A program made the translations under genes and the position numbers. From NCBI GenBank assembly GCA_035648735.1, contig DASRKX010000047.1:1-23111 (forward strand): a DNA stretch of 23,111 nucleotides. The letters run 5' to 3'. The notes under the pieces are model-generated. The model was not told the origin of the DNA. It ran no database searches and worked only from the letters and a program-made list of their open reading frames with translations. Positions 15,076 through 22,103 of this stretch are shown piece after piece (position 1 is the stretch's first letter; each line of letters opens with the position of its first letter). The DNA comes from REEB95 sp035648735. GTDB lineage: Bacteria > Pseudomonadota > Alphaproteobacteria > ATCC43930 > CGMCC-115725.

Positions 15076-16466
15076 TCCGGCTTGTCGCGTCTCTTCTTAT
15101 ATGCGCGGCGCTGGTGACGGCGGCGGTGTTCGTCGCCGACCGGCCGGGCAGCGTCACGCTGGTCTGGTCGCATTGGCGGATCGATACGTCGGTCGCGGTG
15201 CTGGCGCTCGGCACCGCCTTTGTCGCCATGGCGGCGAGCTGGCTCGCCGTGCTGCTGCGCCGGCTGTGGCGCCTGCCGGGAAACCTTTTGCGCGCGCGGC
15301 GCGAGCGCCGCCGCCGCGAGGGCTATCGCGCGCTGACGCAGGGCATGGCGGCGGTCGCCGCGGGCGAGCCCGACGAGGCCGAACGCTTCGCGCGCCGCGC
15401 CAATGTTCTGCTCAACGAGCCGCCGCTGACGCTGCTGCTGTCCGCGCAGGCCGCCCAGCTCAAGGGCGACGAGCAAGCGGCGCGGCGCTATTTCTCCGCC
15501 ATGCTCGACCAGCCCGAGACCGCGTTCCTGGGCTTGCGCGGGCTGATCGTCCAGGCGCTGAAATCCGGCCATGACGCGCTGGCGCTGAAGCTGATCGACC
15601 AGGCGCGGCAGATGCGCCCGCGCACCGCCTGGGTGCTGCGCGCGCGGTTTGAATTGCTGGCGCGCGCCGGAAATTGGGAGGCGGCCGAGGCGGCGCTGGC
15701 CGAGACGCAGAAGCGCCGCGCGATCGAAGCCGCCGAGGCGCGCCATCACCGCGCCGTGCTGGCGCATGAGAAGGCGCTGGCGGCAAAGGCGGGCGGCCAG
15801 CCCGACCAGGCGGCCAAGCTGATCGCGCAGGCGTTCAATCTGGCGCACGACCTCGCGCCGGTGGCGGCGTGGCATGCCGCCAACCTTCTGGCGCAGGGCC
15901 ACAAGCGGCGCGCGCGCAAGGCGCTCGAGCAGGCGTGGCAGGCGGCGCCGCATCCCGATCTGGCCGACGCCTATGGCGGGATTTACGCCGACGAGACCGA
16001 TCTCGCGCGGGTGCAGCGCTTCGAAAAACTCCTCGAGCTCCAGCCCGAGAATCCCGAAAGCCGCATCGCCCTGGCGCGGGCGGCATTGAAGGCGCGGCTG
16101 TGGGGCGAGGCCAGGCGGCACCTGCAGGCGGCCGGCGGCGAGACGCCGCGCATCGCGCGGCTGCTGGCCGAGATCGAGGCGGGTGAGCATGGCGACGGGC
16201 CGCGCGCCCGCGCCTGGCTCGACCGGGCGGCGCGCGGCGAGCTGCCCGATCCGGCCTATGCGTGTAATTCCTGCGGCTATTCAACGGCGAGTTGGTCGGC
16301 GCTCTGCCCGCGCTGCCGCGGCTTCGACCAGCTCGTCTGGCGCAAGCGGCCAGGCGCATTAACAACGCCGGGGATGCTGGCGCCGGCGACGCTTCTCGTC
16401 GGCGCCGGGCAAGCTCAGCTTCCGTGGCCCGGCGGCGGATCGAGCATCACGCCTTCGAGCTTGTAG
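15072..16466 (+). CDS. hemY: HemY-type TPR membrane protein with C-terminal zinc ribbon
   Basis: A 464-residue protein of the proteobacterial HemY_N family, not protoporphyrinogen oxidase. Two membrane helices (about 4-22 and 40-63) precede TPR-like helical repeats (about 85-390) rich in Ala, Arg and Leu. C398-x2-C401 and C412-x2-C415 (CNSCGYSTASWSALCPRC) form a zinc ribbon like the one at the end of LapB and alphaproteobacterial HemY. In E. coli HemY is linked to haem synthesis control; the exact role is unclear. The start is GTG 15072, overlapping the previous stop (GTGA). The last about 40 residues after the ribbon run into the remnant of another gene, so the C-terminus may be altered. Confidence 0.9.
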   Translation: MIRLVASLLICAALVTAAVFVADRPGSVTLVWSHWRIDTSVAVLALGTAFVAMAASWLAVLLRRLWRLPGNLLRARRERRRREGYRALTQGMAAVAAGEPDEAERFARRANVLLNEPPLTLLLSAQAAQLKGDEQAARRYFSAMLDQPETAFLGLRGLIVQALKSGHDALALKLIDQARQMRPRTAWVLRARFELLARAGNWEAAEAALAETQKRRAIEAAEARHHRAVLAHEKALAAKAGGQPDQAAKLIAQAFNLAHDLAPVAAWHAANLLAQGHKRRARKALEQAWQAAPHPDLADAYGGIYADETDLARVQRFEKLLELQPENPESRIALARAALKARLWGEARRHLQAAGGETPRIARLLAEIEAGEHGDGPRARAWLDRAARGELPDPAYACNSCGYSTASWSALCPRCRGFDQLVWRKRPGALTTPGMLAPATLLVGAGQAQLPWPGGGSSITPSSL

Positions 16467-16507
16467 CGGTCGAGATAGATCGCCTGCAATTCGCGCCAGC
16501 GTTTCCT
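16415..16507 (-). pseudogene. C-terminal remnant of an unrecognised gene
   Basis: On the minus strand a frame reads WRELQAIYLDRYKLEGVM and then LDPPPGHGS before TGA at 16415-16417. 24 of the 28 sense codons in the clearest stretch end in G or C, and the peptide looks like a natural protein terminus. Upstream of about 16501 the same frame runs into DNA that clearly codes for another protein on the opposite strand, so the 5' part of this gene is gone. I do not recognise the family. It overlaps the last 52 nt of hemY. Confidence 0.45.
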
Positions 16508-16698
16508 ATGAGATGCATCTCGACGTGGCGCGGATTTCGGTCCCACTGGCCACGGTGGAATTCAAGCCGGCGGGCGGCGGCACGCGGCTGATCGTCACCG
16601 AGCAGGGCGTGTTCCTCGACGGCTATGAGGACAAAGGCTCGCGCGAGCACGGCACGGGCGCGCTGCTGGATCGGCTGGGCGCCGCGCTGCAGCGCTAG
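16501..16698 (+). pseudogene. 5'-truncated AHSA1/SRPBCC-domain gene
   Basis: The frame encodes VSYEMHLDVARISVPLATVE, then FKPAGGGTRLIVTEQGVFLD and GYEDKGSREHGTGALLDRLG, ending with TAG at 16696-16698. This is the C-terminal third of an Hsp90-activator-like (AHSA1) SRPBCC protein of about 150-160 residues. Family similarity begins abruptly at about 16501; upstream codons do not continue the family. An internal ATG at 16513 gives 61 residues, too short to fold as the helix-grip domain, so it is most likely non-functional. Confidence 0.75.
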
Positions 16699-16713
16699 GC
16701 GACGAAGGGCGCA

Positions 16714-16741
16714 TTGACGATGCCGAGGGCGCGGCTATAAG
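16714..16741 (+). promoter_or_regulatory. Sigma-70-type promoter of tRNA-Thr
   Basis: TTGACG (16714-16719) and TATAAG (16736-16741) are separated by 16 nt, placing the transcript start near 16748 and the tRNA 5' end about 15 nt further. Both boxes are close to consensus and the position fits a tRNA promoter. Confidence 0.75.
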
Positions 16742-16762
16742 TTCCGCAGCCTGAAGCGGCAC

Positions 16763-16837
<75 letters not shown>

Positions 16838-16904
16838 GTTTCAATCGGTTATGTCCGGCGCGGCTGAACTCCTTGGCCTCAGGTCGGCGGTTTTCCGCGC
16901 GCGA

Positions 16905-17477
16905 CTATTGCGCGGCGCTGCCGTCAATGGCGGGGCGCATCTGGCCGACGAACTTGTCTTGGTTGGGGATACTTCTGATCACCGTGTCGATCGCCTCGTT
17001 GGGGAAGCCCGATTCCAGCGTAATGGTGAACCCCGTGAAGGTGTCGCCGCTGTTGTCGATCCCCCAGAAGAGGAAGTTCTCGTCGCTGTAGCGCAGCAGC
17101 CGGTGCGCGAAATCCACGCTGTTCTTGACCCGACCGAGGTTGATGTACGCGCCCTTGTAATGGGGATAGATGCGAAACCCGATGGTGTTGGATTTCGTCA
17201 CCGAGATGACGATCTCTATCGAGTCGCTATTATGCAGCCCCTGGGTGAGCATCCCGGCGAAATTGTAGGGCTCTTTGGTGCTCTGGTTGAAGGCGACCCC
17301 GATCTTGGGTCCTTCGATGTCGAGTAGCGCCCTCATCTTCTCCCGCGTCGCGTCGCGCGCGGGGTCCGGCGCGGGCGCCGCCGTCTGCGCCAGAACCGGC
17401 GCCGGGGCGCCCCCTATCGCGACGGATGCGGCGGCACAGAGGGCCAGGGCGAGAATAACGGCGCGACTATTGCTCAT
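16905..17477 (-). CDS. Exported protein of unknown function, possibly YbjN-like
   Basis: A 190-residue protein with a clear signal peptide (MSNSRAVILALALCAAASVA, cleavage near VLA-Q at about 30). The mature domain alternates strands and helices: SIEIVISVTKSNTIGFRIYP, then LLRYSDENFLFWGIDNSGD and a C-terminal helix AIDTVIRSIPNQDKFVGQM. This order and the FFWGID-type strand resemble the YbjN/type III chaperone-like fold, but the similarity is weak. ATG 17477 is chosen over longer starts because it begins the signal peptide and has AGGAG 10 nt upstream. It is divergent from the ferritin-like gene across a 172-bp gap. Codon use is less G/C-biased than in the hem block. Confidence 0.75.
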   Translation of the reverse strand: MSNSRAVILALALCAAASVAIGGAPAPVLAQTAAPAPDPARDATREKMRALLDIEGPKIGVAFNQSTKEPYNFAGMLTQGLHNSDSIEIVISVTKSNTIGFRIYPHYKGAYINLGRVKNSVDFAHRLLRYSDENFLFWGIDNSGDTFTGFTITLESGFPNEAIDTVIRSIPNQDKFVGQMRPAIDGSAAQ

Positions 17478-17563
17478 GGCGACAGGTCTCCTGCTGCAAC
17501 GCATCAGCTTGGCACAAAGCAGGCCGTTCGGCGACAACCGAGAAGCAGGCACATTTCACGAAC

Positions 17564-17588
17564 GGAACGATTCTCGGCTCGCCGCGTT
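17564..17588 (+). promoter_or_regulatory. EcfG-type general stress response promoter
   Basis: GGAAC (17564-17568), a 16-nt spacer and CGTT (17585-17588) exactly match the alphaproteobacterial EcfG sigma factor consensus GGAAC-N16/17-CGTT. The ferritin-like gene starts 61 nt beyond the -10 box, consistent with a 5' leader of about 55 nt. A ferritin-like stress protein is a typical member of this regulon. Confidence 0.65.
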
Positions 17589-17649
17589 TTCAGTTACCCG
17601 TTCCGCATTAACGAGGGCTTTCGCGCCCCATCCCAGCACCGGAGAGCCC

Positions 17650-18225
17650 ATGCCCGACACCATCGCAAAGCATACCAAGCCGTTCCTCAGCGACGTGAAG
17701 ACCCTGAGGGATCGCGCGCGAAAGAACCTCGCCGATGGCGCGATGACCTCGACCTATAAAGGCGACCCCAAGCAGACGGTCGAGCTCCTCCAGTCGGTGC
17801 TCGCCACCGAGATCGTCTGCGTGCTGCGCTATACCATGCACGCCGTCAGCGCCGCGGGCATCTCCAGCGACAGCGTCAAGGCGGAGTTCGCCGAGCATGC
17901 CAAGGAGGAGCAGGAGCACATGATGGCGGTGGCCGAGCGCATCACCCAGCTCGGCGGCGAGCCGAATTTCGATCCCGAGGGGCTCGCCAGCCGTTCGGCC
18001 TCGCAATATTCCGCCGGCTCGAACCTGGTCGACATGATCAAGGAGAATCTGATCGCCGAGCGCATCGCCGTGGATCACTACCGCGAGCTGATCCGCTTCT
18101 TCGGCGAGGACGATCCGAGCACGAAACGAATGCTGGAGTGGATCCTGTCGGTCGAGGAAGAGCACGCCGACGACATGCACGACCTGCTGGTCGCCCATGA
18201 AGGCCGGCCCATGCTGCCCAAATAA
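17650..18225 (+). CDS. Ferritin-like (bacterioferritin/Dps-like) iron-storage protein
   Basis: A 191-residue four-helix-bundle protein. The di-iron ligands of the ferritin superfamily are visible: E54 (LATEIVCVLRY), E87-x2-H90 (AKEEQEHMM), E137 (LIAERIAVDHY) and E169-x2-H172 (SVEEEHADDM). This set fits an iron-oxidising and -storing cytoplasmic protein. It is usually annotated bacterioferritin, although the haem-binding Met of classical Bfr is not evident, so a Dps-like or other ferritin-like subtype is possible. ATG 17650 has GGAGA 4 nt upstream. An EcfG-type promoter precedes it, suggesting induction by general stress. Confidence 0.9.
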   Translation: MPDTIAKHTKPFLSDVKTLRDRARKNLADGAMTSTYKGDPKQTVELLQSVLATEIVCVLRYTMHAVSAAGISSDSVKAEFAEHAKEEQEHMMAVAERITQLGGEPNFDPEGLASRSASQYSAGSNLVDMIKENLIAERIAVDHYRELIRFFGEDDPSTKRMLEWILSVEEEHADDMHDLLVAHEGRPMLPK

Positions 18226-18320
18226 AATAAAGGGCGCGCGTGCACGGCCCCTTGGCGCGGCAATAGACGGGGGATGTGATGGACGATCAGGTATGGGGGC
18301 GGATTCAGACGTGATCGGCC

Positions 18321-18863
18321 TCAGCCGTCTTGATCTATTTCAATCGCCTTGCAGTACGACATGGCCACATCGAAATCAGCGCTATTTTCGGACCAGTGAC
18401 CTATCGATTGCCCGGACTTGCCGGGGAATTCAAAGCTCATGGCCGTGAGACATTGATTGACCGTTGCGTCATCGTCGGACAATGGCATGATCAGGCGGTT
18501 GCAAATGAGCTCGACATCCCGGGCCGAGTGATAGCGATTAACCACCAAGACGGGCCGCTTCCGCTCGCACATGATGCGATAATTTTCCTCGGCGAATTTG
18601 AGTCGCTCGCCCGTGAAAATCTCGTCGAAATGCTTTCCGGCGAGTTCCGATCCATACGCATGAACAATTGCGCTACCCGCCAAGCGGAAGCGGATGCGCT
18701 TGCCGCCGTCCAGCAGCTCGGTGATTTGTATATTGGGGAGCAGGCGTGGAATTTCCGTTGGTTCAATGTCGCGGCGGCGCGGAATAGTGCGGCCGCCGCG
18801 TTTGCTCCGCCAATAATCATAGGCGGGTTTTAGGACCGAATCTTTCGTGAAATCATATTGCAC
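18321..18863 (-). CDS. PAS_5-family PAS domain protein (third copy)
   Basis: A 180-residue protein with the PAS_5 layout seen twice near the left end: YDYWRSKRGGRTIPRRRDIEP, IRFRLAGSAIVHAYGSELAG, KHFDEIFTGERLKFAEENYR, RPVLVVNRYHSARDVELIC and RLIMPLSDDDATVNQCLTAM. No output domain or membrane segment is present. The start appears to be GTG at 18863; no ATG lies in frame between it and the preceding stop at 18927, and no Shine-Dalgarno sequence is obvious. It lies 63 bp downstream of the frameshifted membrane protein on the same strand, so it may share its EcfG-type promoter. Its base composition is visibly richer in A+T than the two PAS_5 genes at 593-1710. Confidence 0.85.
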   Translation of the reverse strand: MQYDFTKDSVLKPAYDYWRSKRGGRTIPRRRDIEPTEIPRLLPNIQITELLDGGKRIRFRLAGSAIVHAYGSELAGKHFDEIFTGERLKFAEENYRIMCERKRPVLVVNRYHSARDVELICNRLIMPLSDDDATVNQCLTAMSFEFPGKSGQSIGHWSENSADFDVAMSYCKAIEIDQDG

Positions 18864-18926
18864 GGCGACACCAATCAGAAACGCGCTCGTTGGTTCCGAA
18901 ACCGCAATCGCCCGGCTGCTTGATCG

Positions 18927-19160
18927 TCACTGGCCGGAATCCGCCACCGGCACCGGCGGAGAGGCCGTGCTGGAAACCTGCGCATGCGCCTTGTCAGCCG
19001 GCGCCGGCGGTTGACGGCTTGCGAAGATGTATTGAGCGCCCAGCACGACGGCGATAACGATCGCGCAATAGATCGCGTACCGGACGGCCTGGGGATTGGC
19101 GACGGCACCGGCGCCGCGCAACGTCTCGCGCGACGGCAGATTGGAGGCCGCCCGCGGCAA
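18927..19160 (-). pseudogene. C-terminal, membrane-anchored piece of a frameshifted protein
   Basis: This frame continues, in a different register, the protein that starts at 19429. It reads TIAARLIALLPRAASNLPSR, ETLRGAGAVANPQAVRYAIY, then one membrane helix (AIVIAVVLGAQYIFA) and a Pro/Ala-rich tail, ending in TGA at 18927. The only starts in this piece are TTG codons (for example 19160) without a Shine-Dalgarno sequence, and the coding-like sequence extends upstream of 19160 into the overlap with the N-terminal piece. From memory of related alphaproteobacterial proteins, the two halves belong to one protein of about 170 residues. It is probably not made on its own. Confidence 0.65.
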
Positions 19161-19168
19161 CAGCGCGA

Positions 19169-19429
19169 TCAGGCGAGCGGCGATCGTCCGGCGTCGCGCT
19201 GCGCCGAGGGCCCGTCCGGCAGCGCCGCAATCAACGAGGCCAATCTCTCAATCGCCGTTTTCCCCGGCAATCGGGCCAATTTGGCGGCCTCCTGCCACGG
19301 GTCGACATCCAGCCGCGCCAGCGCCGAAAGGACGCTGAGCCGCATGCCATTGCCGTCCTCGCCGACCGGCGCATAGAGAAAGTCGTCGAACTCGGACCCG
19401 AGGAGAGAAACCGAAACGGCACGCGTCAT
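19169..19429 (-). CDS. N-terminal piece of a frameshifted protein of unknown function
   Basis: The frame reads MTRAVSVSLLGSEFDDFLYA, PVGEDGNGMRLSVLSALARL, DVDPWQEAAKLARLPGKTAI, ERLASLIAALPDG, then a short unrelated tail RSPLA and TGA at 19169. The conserved-looking part is an acidic, helical segment that recurs in uncharacterised alphaproteobacterial proteins. ATG 19429 is preferred over GTG 19438. Inserting one base after the GCC-GG at the DAG codons (about 19187-19191) would join it to the downstream frame and give about 167-170 residues with a C-terminal membrane helix. An EcfG-type promoter lies about 45-70 nt upstream. Function unknown; it could also be a sequencing error rather than a true mutation. 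Confidence 0.65.
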   Translation of the reverse strand: MTRAVSVSLLGSEFDDFLYAPVGEDGNGMRLSVLSALARLDVDPWQEAAKLARLPGKTAIERLASLIAALPDGPSAQRDAGRSPLA

Positions 19430-19473
19430 TTCAATCACCGAATTTCGTCGTCTTGGGCCACTTCCCCTTAAGC

Positions 19474-19499
19474 AACGGCCGCGGCGCCGAGATCGTTCC
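19474..19499 (-). promoter_or_regulatory. EcfG-type general stress response promoter (minus strand)
   Basis: On the minus strand GGAAC (19499-19495), 17 nt, then CGTT (19477-19474) match the EcfG consensus GGAAC-N16/17-CGTT. The -10 box ends 45 nt from the ATG at 19429. The rest of the 19439-19736 gap shows no promoter, RNA gene or convincing reading frame; a short GGCCC-TTT-GGGCC hairpin near 19673 lacks a T-run. Confidence 0.6.
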
Positions 19500-19736
19500 C
19501 GACCGGGCCAGAGCCGGAAGCGAGGCTGCCGCTGGCGCCGATTGCGATCTTCGGCCGGCAGACGCGCAACCGCTACAAAGGATCAGCGCTGAAAAAGCGG
19601 CACGAGGGAGAGTCTCTCGGCCCGCTTCCTAGCCCTCAATTGGACATATTGTTCGGCCCATGCTCGCCGGCCCTTTGGGCCCGACTGTCCCTGCCCCGAT
19701 CGTCGTTTCCGCATTCGCATGATTGGCTTGATGTAA

Positions 19737-20327
19737 ATGGCCGTAAAAAAACCGGCGCGGCAGCCCCCGGCGTTGCCGACGATCTTCACGATCGGCCATT
19801 CGACGCGCACAATCGCCGAATTCGTGGCTTTGCTCCGGCAGGTTGCCGTCGATCTGCTCATCGATGTGCGTTCGATCCCCCGCTCGCGGACGAACCCGCA
19901 GTTCAACGCCGATGCGCTTCCCGAATCGCTCGCCGGCGCTGGGATCGCCTACCGTCATCTGGCCGCCCTCGGCGGTCTGCGCCACCGAAAAAAGGGAGCG
20001 CCGCCGTCGCCCAATATGCTTTGGCGGGTCGCGGCTTTCCGGAACTACGCCGATTACGCGGCAACGGACGCGTTCCGAACGGGATTGGACGAATTACGGA
20101 CGCTCGCCCGCGACCATTGCTGCGCCATCATGTGCGCCGAAGCCGTGTGGTGGCGCTGCCACCGCCGCATCATCGCCGACTACCTGTTGGCGGAAGGATT
20201 TCCGGTGGCGCACATCATGGGACACGACAAGATCGACCCCGCCAAGCCCACGCCCGGCGTGCGGTCGCTGCCCGGCGGGACGCTCGTCTATCCGGTCGCG
20301 GACGAGGCGGTTAAGGCAACAGGCTGA
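19737..20327 (+). CDS. DUF488 family protein
   Basis: A 196-residue cytoplasmic protein of the DUF488 family. Signatures are FTIGHSTRTIAEFVALL near the N-terminus, LLIDVRSIPRSRTNPQFN, YRHLAALGGLR, and the conserved MCAEAVWWRCHRRIIADYL block with C133, E135 and C141-H142-R143. The biochemical role of the family is not settled. ATG 19737 gives the usual start just before the TIGHS motif; no good Shine-Dalgarno sequence is seen. It is convergent with the molybdopterin fusion gene, 38 bp between the stops, with no clear terminator. Confidence 0.9.
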   Translation: MAVKKPARQPPALPTIFTIGHSTRTIAEFVALLRQVAVDLLIDVRSIPRSRTNPQFNADALPESLAGAGIAYRHLAALGGLRHRKKGAPPSPNMLWRVAAFRNYADYAATDAFRTGLDELRTLARDHCCAIMCAEAVWWRCHRRIIADYLLAEGFPVAHIMGHDKIDPAKPTPGVRSLPGGTLVYPVADEAVKATG

Positions 20328-20365
20328 CCCGGCTCCGGCCTGCCTGGATCGAGCATCGTCCAAAA

Positions 20366-22099
20366 TCAGATCGGCATCCGGTAGCCGTAGAATTCGTGAT
20401 CTTCGTTATAGCCGCCCTGGCCGGCGCCAAGGTCCGCGAAATCATGGACGAACTCGATCGCCGCGATCCACTTCACCATCTTGAATCCCAGCTCGTTTTC
20501 GCAGCGCAGCCGCAGCGGCGCGCCGTGCAGCACGCTGACCGGCGCGCCGTTCATTTCATAGGCGAGGATGGTCAGTTCGTGACGCATGTTGGATATTGCA
20601 TGCACGTCATAGTAGCGCCCGGCGTCGCTGCCTTCGGCCAGCGAGTAGAAGACGGCGTAGCGGGCATCGGGCGTCGGGCGCACCAATTCGAGGATGTGAC
20701 GCATGGGAACCCCGCCCCACTTGGCGACGCCGGACCACCCCTGAATGCAAAAATGGGTCGTGATCTGCTCCTGCTTCGGCATCGCCTTCAGCTCGGCGTA
20801 GGAGAACGCCCGCGGCGCCTCGACCAAGCCGCCGACCCGCAGCACGAACCCGGCAAAGCCTTCCGCCACGAGCGCGTCGAACTCCGCCGAGTTCGGCATG
20901 GTTCCGTTGGGCCAGAAATACGGCGAGATATCCTTTTCCGCCAATTGGCTGTTCGGATCCCACCATTCGGTCAGGGCGTTGAAGGGCCACATCATGAGCT
21001 CGCCGACGCGCTGCACGATGCGCGCATGCCGGATGGTGAAGGGCGAGGCGAGCCACCACGCCACGGCCACCAGCGCCATGGCCGGGATGAAAATCGCGAA
21101 GCCGCGCCACGAGCCGTCATGTACCCCGGCGAACATCATGTTGAGATTGACCCGGGCGCCGGTGATGAACACCAAGGTCACGTGCACCAGGATGAAGAGC
21201 AGGAACCACCACAGCGCGAGGAAGTGGATCGACCGAGCGCGCTGGCGATTCAACGCCCGGCCGAGCCAGCCAAGCCGATTCGAGATCGCGGGCCCTTGCA
21301 TGAATCCCGTCAGGATGGAAATGGGCGCGGCGACGAACACGGTGATGAAGTAGGCGAGCTGCTGGAGGCTGTTGTAGCGGGTCCAGCTTTCATCGACGGG
21401 AAAGGCGAGCGACAGGTACTGCAGCGCGGTCGAGGCCGCGTTCGGGAACACCGCCCAGGTGGTCGGCACCAGCCTTTGCCATTGGCCGGTCCAGAACAGC
21501 AAGGCGTAGATGACGATGCCGTTGATCATCCACAGCAGGCCGAACGAGAAATGCCACCAGCGGGCGAGCCCGATGGAGTGCCGGACGCCCGGGATGCCCA
21601 GCCAGCCGGGTATGGTCACCGCATCGTCCTTCGCGGTCCAGATTCGTCCGGTTGGAACGGCCTTCTGAAAGCGAAACCACTCGGTGCCGGGGGTGCAGTC
21701 GCGCTTCCAGTAGAGCCGCGGGTGGTCGGCGAGGACCTGGATGCCGGCGCGGATGATGAACGCCATGAAGAAAAGATTGAGGAAGTGCTGCACCCGCAGC
21801 CACGCCGGAAAGCCGGTGACGACGGGCCGCGCGACTTGCGGGATTCCGGGATATCGCAGGAGAAAATCCTGCACGGCGGGAAGCTCCCGCAAGGCTTGCG
21901 CCGCGGCCACGCCGATGACGGCCAGCACAAAACCGAGCGGCAAGGCCCACAGCAGGTTTATCCAATGCCGGCCGATCCTGATCTTGGGCACGACGCCGGC
22001 CTGCGGCGGCAACCAGTTGTTGAGGAGAACGCGGTCGTCCGCCGGGCTGAGCTTCGCCGCAACCGGATCATGCGCGGGCGGAACGGGGTGGGTGCTCAC
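20366..22099 (-). CDS. Cytochrome b-sulfite oxidase-type molybdopterin oxidoreductase fusion
   Basis: A 577-residue fusion. Residues about 45-360 form a cytochrome b561/YedZ-like membrane domain with six helices (about 47-70, 103-125, 186-208, 250-272, 292-314, 334-355); helix histidines H105, H183, H292 and H306 could bind two b haems. Residues about 385-577 form a YedY/sulfite-oxidase-type molybdopterin domain with C451 in THFCIQGWSGVAKWGGVPM as the expected Mo ligand, then HELTILAYEMNG and GAPLRLRCENELGFKMVKW. In MsrPQ these are two proteins and the Mo subunit is exported by Tat; no twin-arginine signal is present here. Positive loops place both termini in the cytoplasm. The start is GTG 22099, 4 nt after the cytochrome c stop. 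Substrate unknown. Confidence 0.88.
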   Translation of the reverse strand: MSTHPVPPAHDPVAAKLSPADDRVLLNNWLPPQAGVVPKIRIGRHWINLLWALPLGFVLAVIGVAAAQALRELPAVQDFLLRYPGIPQVARPVVTGFPAWLRVQHFLNLFFMAFIIRAGIQVLADHPRLYWKRDCTPGTEWFRFQKAVPTGRIWTAKDDAVTIPGWLGIPGVRHSIGLARWWHFSFGLLWMINGIVIYALLFWTGQWQRLVPTTWAVFPNAASTALQYLSLAFPVDESWTRYNSLQQLAYFITVFVAAPISILTGFMQGPAISNRLGWLGRALNRQRARSIHFLALWWFLLFILVHVTLVFITGARVNLNMMFAGVHDGSWRGFAIFIPAMALVAVAWWLASPFTIRHARIVQRVGELMMWPFNALTEWWDPNSQLAEKDISPYFWPNGTMPNSAEFDALVAEGFAGFVLRVGGLVEAPRAFSYAELKAMPKQEQITTHFCIQGWSGVAKWGGVPMRHILELVRPTPDARYAVFYSLAEGSDAGRYYDVHAISNMRHELTILAYEMNGAPVSVLHGAPLRLRCENELGFKMVKWIAAIEFVHDFADLGAGQGGYNEDHEFYGYRMPI

Positions 22100-22103
22100 C
22101 GCG

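Noticed and set aside
13878..16190. A 770-codon open frame on the minus strand.
   Set aside because: Antisense to hemD, the mitofilin-like gene and hemY. No recognisable domain, and composition is typical of a shadow frame.
16899..17473. An exact 13-bp direct repeat (GCGCGACTATTGC at 16899-16911 and 17461-17473) flanking the exported-protein gene.
   Set aside because: A few 13-bp repeats are expected by chance in a window of this size, the copies lie at the start and stop of a coding region, and there is no transposase or other mobile signature.
19583..19736. Open frames on both strands upstream of the DUF488 gene.
   Set aside because: Arg-rich or Ser/Pro-rich translations with no recognisable motif, overlapping the DUF488 gene or promoter region; no ribosome binding site.
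21462..21472. GTCGGCACCAG, identical to the 3' end of tRNA-Thr plus one base, as a possible attachment site.
   Set aside because: Only 11 bp, inside the coding sequence of the molybdopterin fusion, and no integrase is present between the copies.
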